From NCBI GenBank assembly GCA_039029395.1, contig JBCCGG010000004.1:62001-126000 (forward strand): DNA of 64,000 nt, in the 5' to 3' direction. The first letter of the stretch is position 1. Each line of letters starts with the position of its first letter. Source of the DNA: JBCCGG01 sp039029395. Lineage in GTDB: Bacteria > Pseudomonadota > Alphaproteobacteria > Kiloniellales > JAKSDN01. The position numbers were made by a program, and so were the translations under genes. Below, piece by piece: positions 59,745-64,000 of this stretch. A model generated the notes under the pieces. The model saw nothing but the letters and a program-made list of their open reading frames with translations, searched no databases and had not been told where the DNA came from.

Positions 59745-61841
59745 ATGGCCCTCAGCCAGGCCATAGAGCCGCGCACCAGGAGCTTCGATGTCTCGGTGCT
59801 GCCTTGGCTTGTCGTGGCGCTGCTCGGGGCGGCGACCTTCTTGCTGCGGGGCGATGTCAAGTGGCTGGCCAAGTACCCGAAGGCCTTCAACAAGGAGGTC
59901 ATCGCGTACATCAACATCGCCATGGAGTGGTTCGTCGACACCTTCGGCTGGCTGTTCGGTGCGATCTCCTGGCTACTCGAGTGGCCCATGGTGGTGCTGC
60001 AAGGGGTGCTCCAGTGGCTGCCCTGGTCGGCGACCCTTGCCGGCTTCACGGTGCTCGCCTTCGTCGCCGGCGGGCGGCGCCTGGCGATCTTCACGGCCTG
60101 TGCGCTCTTCTACATGGTGATCACCGGGTACTGGCCAGAGTCCATGAACACGCTGGCCTTGGTCGGCGTCTCGGTGCCGCTCGCGGTCGCGCTGGGCTTT
60201 GGGCTCGGAGTCTGGGGCTACCGCTCGGACCGGGCCGAGAAGGTGATCCAGCCGTGCCTGGATCTCATGCAGACCGTGCCGACCTTCGCCTATCTCATCC
60301 CGATCCTGCTGCTGTTCGGCTTCGGCCCGGTGGTAGGCCTGATCGCCAGCGCGATCTATGCCTGCCCGCCCATGGTGCGCAACACCATGCATGGGCTCCG
60401 GCGCATCCCGCCGGACATCCTGGAGTCCGGCAAGATGTGCGGCACCACCAAGCGCCAGCGATTCTGGTGGGTCGAGGTGCCGACCGCCCTGCCGCAGATC
60501 ATGGTCGGCGTCAACCAGACCACCATGGCGGCGCTCTCCATGGTGATCATCGCGGCCATCATCGGCGGCTTCGACGATATCGGCTGGGAAGTGCTCTCCA
60601 CCATGCGCAAGGCCCAGTTCGGCCAGAGCCTCTTGTCCGGCCTGGTGATCGCGCTGATCGCCATGATCATGGACCGCATCTCCTGGGGCTTCACCCGGCG
60701 CGATCAGTTCCTCCACACCGGCGAGGAGACCTTGTGGCAGCGCCACGGCATGCTGTTCACGGCGCTGGGCGCCATGATCGTGCTGACCGTGATCTCCCAG
60801 GTCGCCACCTTCCTGGACAGCTACCCCCGGGACTGGCGCTTCTATCCGGCCGATCCGATCAACCAAGGCCTCAGCTACGTCGTCTCGACCTTCGGCGGCT
60901 TCTTCGACGGGATCAAGAACGGGGTCAACTTCTACTTCCTGCTGCCGATCAAGATCGGCCTGATCAAGGCGGTGCGGCCGGTCTCCTGGGGCATCGAGTT
61001 CACGCCGCTCTTGAAATCGCTCTACTGGGTCCTGATCGCCGGCCTGGTCGCCTGGTCCTACCGGGGCTGGACCTGGCGCGGCGCCGTGACCGTTCTGATC
61101 ATCGGCACCTTCCTCTATTTCGGCCTGACCAACACGCCCTGGCCCCTGTTCTTCGCCGTGGTCGCCTTGGTCGCTTGGCAGGCCGGCGGCTGGCGGGTCA
61201 CGGCCTTCGCGGTCGCCTCCATGCTGTTCATCCTGCTGACCGGGGTCTGGAAGCAGGCCATGCTGTCGGTCTATCTGTGCGGCGCGGCGGTGCTGTTCTC
61301 CTTCGTGGTCGGCGGCGCCATGGGCGTCTGGGCGGCCGGCAACGACCGGGTCTCGGCGATCCTTCGGCCGATCAACGACACACTGCAGACCATGCCCCAG
61401 TTCGTCTATCTGATCCCGATCCTGTTTCTCTTTCAGATCGGCGACTTCTCGGCGCTGATCGCGGTGATCGCCTATGCCATCGTGCCGATGATCCGCTACA
61501 CCGAGCACGGCGTGCGCAATGTCCGCCCCGACGTGCTCGAGGCGGCGACCTCCATGGGCTGTACCAAACGCCAGATCCTGTTCCAGATCCAGCTGCCCAT
61601 GGCCCTGCCGGAGATCATGCTGGGCTTGAACCAAACTATTATGTACGGCCTGGCCATGCTGGTCATCGCGGCCCTGGTCGGCACCCGGGATCTGGGTCAG
61701 CTGGTCTACATCGCGCTCGGCAAGGCGAATGCCGGCCAGGGCCTGGTCGCCGGACTTTCGATCGCCTTGATCGCCATGGTCGCCGACCGCATCATCCAGG
61801 CCTGGGCCAACAAGAAAAAGGCCCAGCTGGGACTGGAATGA
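59745..61841 (+). CDS. fused double permease of the quaternary-amine ABC transporter
   Basis: 698 residues containing two full permease cores in one chain, each with the EAA-loop pattern (first AIYACPPMVRNTMHGLRRIP; second AYAIVPMIRYTEHGVRNVRP). Both are followed by TTKRQRFWW/CTKRQILFQ segments. About 12-14 helices in total. Such tandem-fused permeases occur in marine alphaproteobacterial glycine-betaine and trimethylamine-oxide systems. Its TGA overlaps the next ATG by 4 bp. Confidence 0.88.
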   Translation: MALSQAIEPRTRSFDVSVLPWLVVALLGAATFLLRGDVKWLAKYPKAFNKEVIAYINIAMEWFVDTFGWLFGAISWLLEWPMVVLQGVLQWLPWSATLAGFTVLAFVAGGRRLAIFTACALFYMVITGYWPESMNTLALVGVSVPLAVALGFGLGVWGYRSDRAEKVIQPCLDLMQTVPTFAYLIPILLLFGFGPVVGLIASAIYACPPMVRNTMHGLRRIPPDILESGKMCGTTKRQRFWWVEVPTALPQIMVGVNQTTMAALSMVIIAAIIGGFDDIGWEVLSTMRKAQFGQSLLSGLVIALIAMIMDRISWGFTRRDQFLHTGEETLWQRHGMLFTALGAMIVLTVISQVATFLDSYPRDWRFYPADPINQGLSYVVSTFGGFFDGIKNGVNFYFLLPIKIGLIKAVRPVSWGIEFTPLLKSLYWVLIAGLVAWSYRGWTWRGAVTVLIIGTFLYFGLTNTPWPLFFAVVALVAWQAGGWRVTAFAVASMLFILLTGVWKQAMLSVYLCGAAVLFSFVVGGAMGVWAAGNDRVSAILRPINDTLQTMPQFVYLIPILFLFQIGDFSALIAVIAYAIVPMIRYTEHGVRNVRPDVLEAATSMGCTKRQILFQIQLPMALPEIMLGLNQTIMYGLAMLVIAALVGTRDLGQLVYIALGKANAGQGLVAGLSIALIAMVADRIIQAWANKKKAQLGLE

Positions 61842-62545
61842 GCGCAGACATGATCAAGGGCATCCTGTTCGACAAGGACGGCACCCTGCTGGACTTCACC
61901 GCCACCTGGGTTCCGGTGATCCGCAGCGCGGCGGCCAGCGTGGCGGGCGAGGCCCATGACAAGGTGGAGGAGCTGCTCCAGATCGGCGGCTTCGACGCCC
62001 TGGAGGGCCGGGTGCGCCCGGACACCCTGCTGGCCAGCGGCAACGCGGCCGAGATCGCCCAGGCCTGGGGCCAGGCGACCGCCCATCACCACACCGAGAC
62101 CCTGGAGCGCGAGCTCGACCGGATCTTCACCGAGGAGGGCATTGCCCGCGCCGTGCCGGTGACCGACCTGAAGGCGCTGTTTGGGCGCCTGAAGGACCGC
62201 GGTCTCGCGCTCGGGGTCGCGACCAGCGACGGTGAGGCCGGCACGCTGGGCACGCTTCGGCGCTTCGGCGTGCTCGAGCTGATGGACTTCGTGGCCGGTT
62301 ACGATTCGGGCTTCGGCCACAAGCCCGCGCCCGGCATGGTCGAGGGCTTTTGCACCGCGACCGGCTTGGCGGCGGCTCACGTCGCCATGGTCGGCGACAA
62401 CCACCACGACTTGGAGATGGGCCGGCGCGCCGGGGTCGGCCTCAAGGTCGGCGTGCTCACGGGCAACAGCACCGCCGAGGACCTGGCGCCCCACGCCGAC
62501 CACGTTCTTGAATCCGTGGCCGAGATCGAGCGCCTGTTGGGCTAG
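61838..62545 (+). CDS. HAD-superfamily phosphatase
   Basis: 235 residues. HAD motif I FDKDGTLLDF gives Asp12 and Asp14, motif II ATSDGEAGT comes mid-protein, motif III has GHKPAPGM, and motif IV MVGDNHHDLEMG (near residue 181) ends the fold. Phosphoglycolate-phosphatase-like. It is translationally coupled to the permease (ATGA), so a role in handling the imported solute or a derivative is possible; substrate unknown. Confidence 0.85.
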   Translation: MSADMIKGILFDKDGTLLDFTATWVPVIRSAAASVAGEAHDKVEELLQIGGFDALEGRVRPDTLLASGNAAEIAQAWGQATAHHHTETLERELDRIFTEEGIARAVPVTDLKALFGRLKDRGLALGVATSDGEAGTLGTLRRFGVLELMDFVAGYDSGFGHKPAPGMVEGFCTATGLAAAHVAMVGDNHHDLEMGRRAGVGLKVGVLTGNSTAEDLAPHADHVLESVAEIERLLG

Positions 62546-62650
62546 ATTTATCAGCTTCGCTTATAAGCGCTGACAATCGAATAAATTTGAATTGCCCGGG
62601 GCCTCCGGCCAATCTTGGCGCCACGTCAATTCGACCAAGGACCCCACGGC

Positions 62651-63925
62651 ATGACTCAGATGGCCCAGCGCGCGCTCGCCTGCTTTCCGGCCGGCATCTC
62701 GAACGGCGAGTTCGGCCTGCCCGACGACCTCTTGACCGTGATCGAACGGGGCGAGGGCTGCCGCCTGTGGGACACGCAGGGCCGCGAGTTCCTGGATTTC
62801 TCCATGGGCTGGGGCTCGGCCCTTGTCGGCCATGCCCGGCCCGAGGTGGTCGCGGCGGTGACGGCCCAAGCGCCGCGCGGCGCCAACTTCGCCTATCTGA
62901 ACCAGCCGGCGCTCGAGCTCGCCGAGGAGATCCGGCGGGTCAGCCCGGCGGCCGAGCACCTGCGCTTCTGCGCCTCGGGCACCGAGGCCACCATGTACTG
63001 CCAGCGCCTGGCTCGGGCCTTCACCGGGAAGACCAAGATCCTCAAGTTCGAGGGCGCCTACCACGGTGCCAACGAGGCCGGCGTGACCAGCCTTTTCCCC
63101 AATCAAAACCTGGCGTTTCCCGAACCGGAGCTGACCAGCGCCGGAACCCCGGCGGCGCGCCAACAGCTGCTGGTGGCGCCCTACAACGACCTGGCCGCGG
63201 CCGAGGCGATCGTCACGGCCGAGATGGCCGATCTGGCCGCCGTGATCGCCGAGCCCCTGCAGCGCTGCACGCCGCCCAAGCCGGGCTTCCTGGAGGGCCT
63301 GCGCGCCCTTTGCGAGCGCACCGGCGTGCTCTTGATCTTCGACGAGGTGGTGACCGGTTTCCGCCTCGCTTACGGCGGGGCGCAAGAGTACTACGAGGTT
63401 GTGCCGGACCTGATCGCCTACGGCAAGGCGCTGGGCGGTGGCCTGCCGATCGGCGCCTTCGGCGGGCGCGCGGATATCATGGACATGGTCGCCGAGCAGC
63501 GCATCGGTGGCCCGGACTACGTTTGGATGGCCTCCACTCTGGGCGGCAATCCGATCTCCACCGCCGCCGCGGGGGCCGCGCTCGGTGTCCTTCGCCAGGC
63601 CGGCACCTACGAACATCTGCACGGCCTCGGCCGCTATCTGCGCGCGGGCCTCGGCCGGGTGCTCCAGGATCACGGCCAAAGCGCCCAAGTGATCGGCGAC
63701 GGGCCGCTCGCCCAAGTGGTCTTCGCCGACCAGCCGGTCACCGACTATCGCTCGACCGCCCGGGGCGACAAGGCCAAGGGCCGGGCGCTCATGCTGGGGC
63801 TGTTTCGCGCCGGCGTCTTCCTCAACCCCATGGGCACCAAGCTCTACCTCTCCCTGGCCCACGACGAGGCCGCCTGCGACGAGTTCCTTGATCGCTTTTC
63901 AAAGGTGTTGGGCGAGCTCGCCTAA
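62651..63925 (+). CDS. class III aminotransferase (glutamate-semialdehyde-aminomutase-like)
   Basis: 424 residues with PLP Lys259 (IAYGKALGGGLPIGAF), the Asp motif LIFDEVVTGFR (near residue 237), and the ASGTEATMY phosphate-binding segment (near residue 117). It is close to the hemL/aminomutase subgroup but the context is the betaine-type transporter and a HAD phosphatase rather than tetrapyrrole genes. It probably moves the amino group of an imported or derived compound. The start is the first ATG in the frame after the gap. Confidence 0.85.
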   Translation: MTQMAQRALACFPAGISNGEFGLPDDLLTVIERGEGCRLWDTQGREFLDFSMGWGSALVGHARPEVVAAVTAQAPRGANFAYLNQPALELAEEIRRVSPAAEHLRFCASGTEATMYCQRLARAFTGKTKILKFEGAYHGANEAGVTSLFPNQNLAFPEPELTSAGTPAARQQLLVAPYNDLAAAEAIVTAEMADLAAVIAEPLQRCTPPKPGFLEGLRALCERTGVLLIFDEVVTGFRLAYGGAQEYYEVVPDLIAYGKALGGGLPIGAFGGRADIMDMVAEQRIGGPDYVWMASTLGGNPISTAAAGAALGVLRQAGTYEHLHGLGRYLRAGLGRVLQDHGQSAQVIGDGPLAQVVFADQPVTDYRSTARGDKAKGRALMLGLFRAGVFLNPMGTKLYLSLAHDEAACDEFLDRFSKVLGELA

Positions 63926-63981
63926 CGACCCCCGACAAGGCCATGGCCTTGGCGGAGGATACCGCTAGAGTCATTTGGGTC

Positions 63982-64000
63982 ATGACCGATCAGATCTTCT
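63982..64000 (+). CDS. possible start of the next gene, cut by the window end
   Basis: ATG at 63982 opens a frame reading MTDQIF to the last base. GGAGGATACC at 63954-63963 is too far upstream (about 18 nt) to be a good ribosome site, and only 19 bases are visible. Nothing can be said about the product. Confidence 0.25.

Noticed and set aside
59258..62545. A 1095-codon open frame across the ATPase, permease and HAD genes
   Set aside because: Most of it is the out-of-frame reading of the ATPase and permease genes in a GC-rich genome. Only the terminal part (61838-62545) is a real gene, the HAD phosphatase.
63936..63951. Perfect 16-bp palindrome CAAGGCCATGGCCTTG
   Set aside because: It is short, GC-rich and at the edge, so chance is likely and no partner gene is visible.

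Overview
The window is GC-rich, densely coded chromosomal DNA. The gene content is typical of a heterotrophic, probably marine or saline alphaproteobacterium of Rhodospirillales type: phosphonate breakdown, a glycine-betaine-type ABC transporter, a large two-domain dCTP deaminase, the ligase-associated repair quartet, and many LysR/LysE/MFS genes. The placement is inferred from gene content and codon style; no rRNA or other marker gene is present.

Layout. 1-2.2 kb: the 5' part of a CHASE4-type membrane sensor (minus strand) and an EamA exporter. 2.2-9.9 kb: an aminoethylphosphonate catabolic cluster, with a divergent LysR regulator, phnW, phnA, phnY, pbfA and a GMC flavoenzyme. PhnW and PbfA both feed phosphonoacetaldehyde to PhnY, and PhnA cleaves the resulting phosphonoacetate to acetate and phosphate; the GMC enzyme has no assigned step. 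9.9-13.4 kb: a second LysR, two alpha/beta hydrolases and a class II aldolase-like protein. 13.5-18.6 kb: a secreted protein, a glycosyltransferase and two tandem paralogous MFS transporters. 18.7-25.4 kb: the ligase-associated DNA repair set (PdeM, helicase, exonuclease, ATP-dependent ligase), with psuG translationally coupled to the helicase.

25.4-26.9 kb is a small AT-rich insertion. One orphan gene sits between the intact ligase 3' end and a second, diverged 147-bp copy of that 3' end. 27-50.8 kb is ordinary accessory and housekeeping chromosome: a secreted beta-helix protein, LysE exporters, hydrolases, a GNAT gene broken by two in-frame TAGs, a BTAD/TPR regulator, MFS/GlxA/amidinotransferase genes, an old yellow enzyme, a lipid kinase with a flippase-like membrane protein, a GT-C transferase, YceI, an Lrp/LysE pair and an enolase-superfamily enzyme. 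51.2 kb holds dcd.

52.4-54.3 kb is a second foreign-looking patch. Two 133-bp palindromic repeats in the same orientation flank an AT-rich gene whose N-terminal half resembles the Rhodococcus Vap beta-barrel, followed by two ~100-residue repeats. 54.4-57.2 kb has a secreted protein, two small membrane proteins, a structured leader with SAM-I-like core elements in front of a 47-residue peptide gene, and a radical SAM gene converging on it. 57.6-64 kb is a quaternary-amine ABC transporter (binding protein, hairpin with T-tract, ATPase, fused double permease), coupled to a HAD phosphatase and followed by a class III aminotransferase.

Best leads for undescribed biology: the palindrome-bounded Vap-like gene, the ligase-3'-end insertion with its Cys-motif orphan, the leader/peptide/radical-SAM locus, and the GMC enzyme added to the phosphonate pathway.
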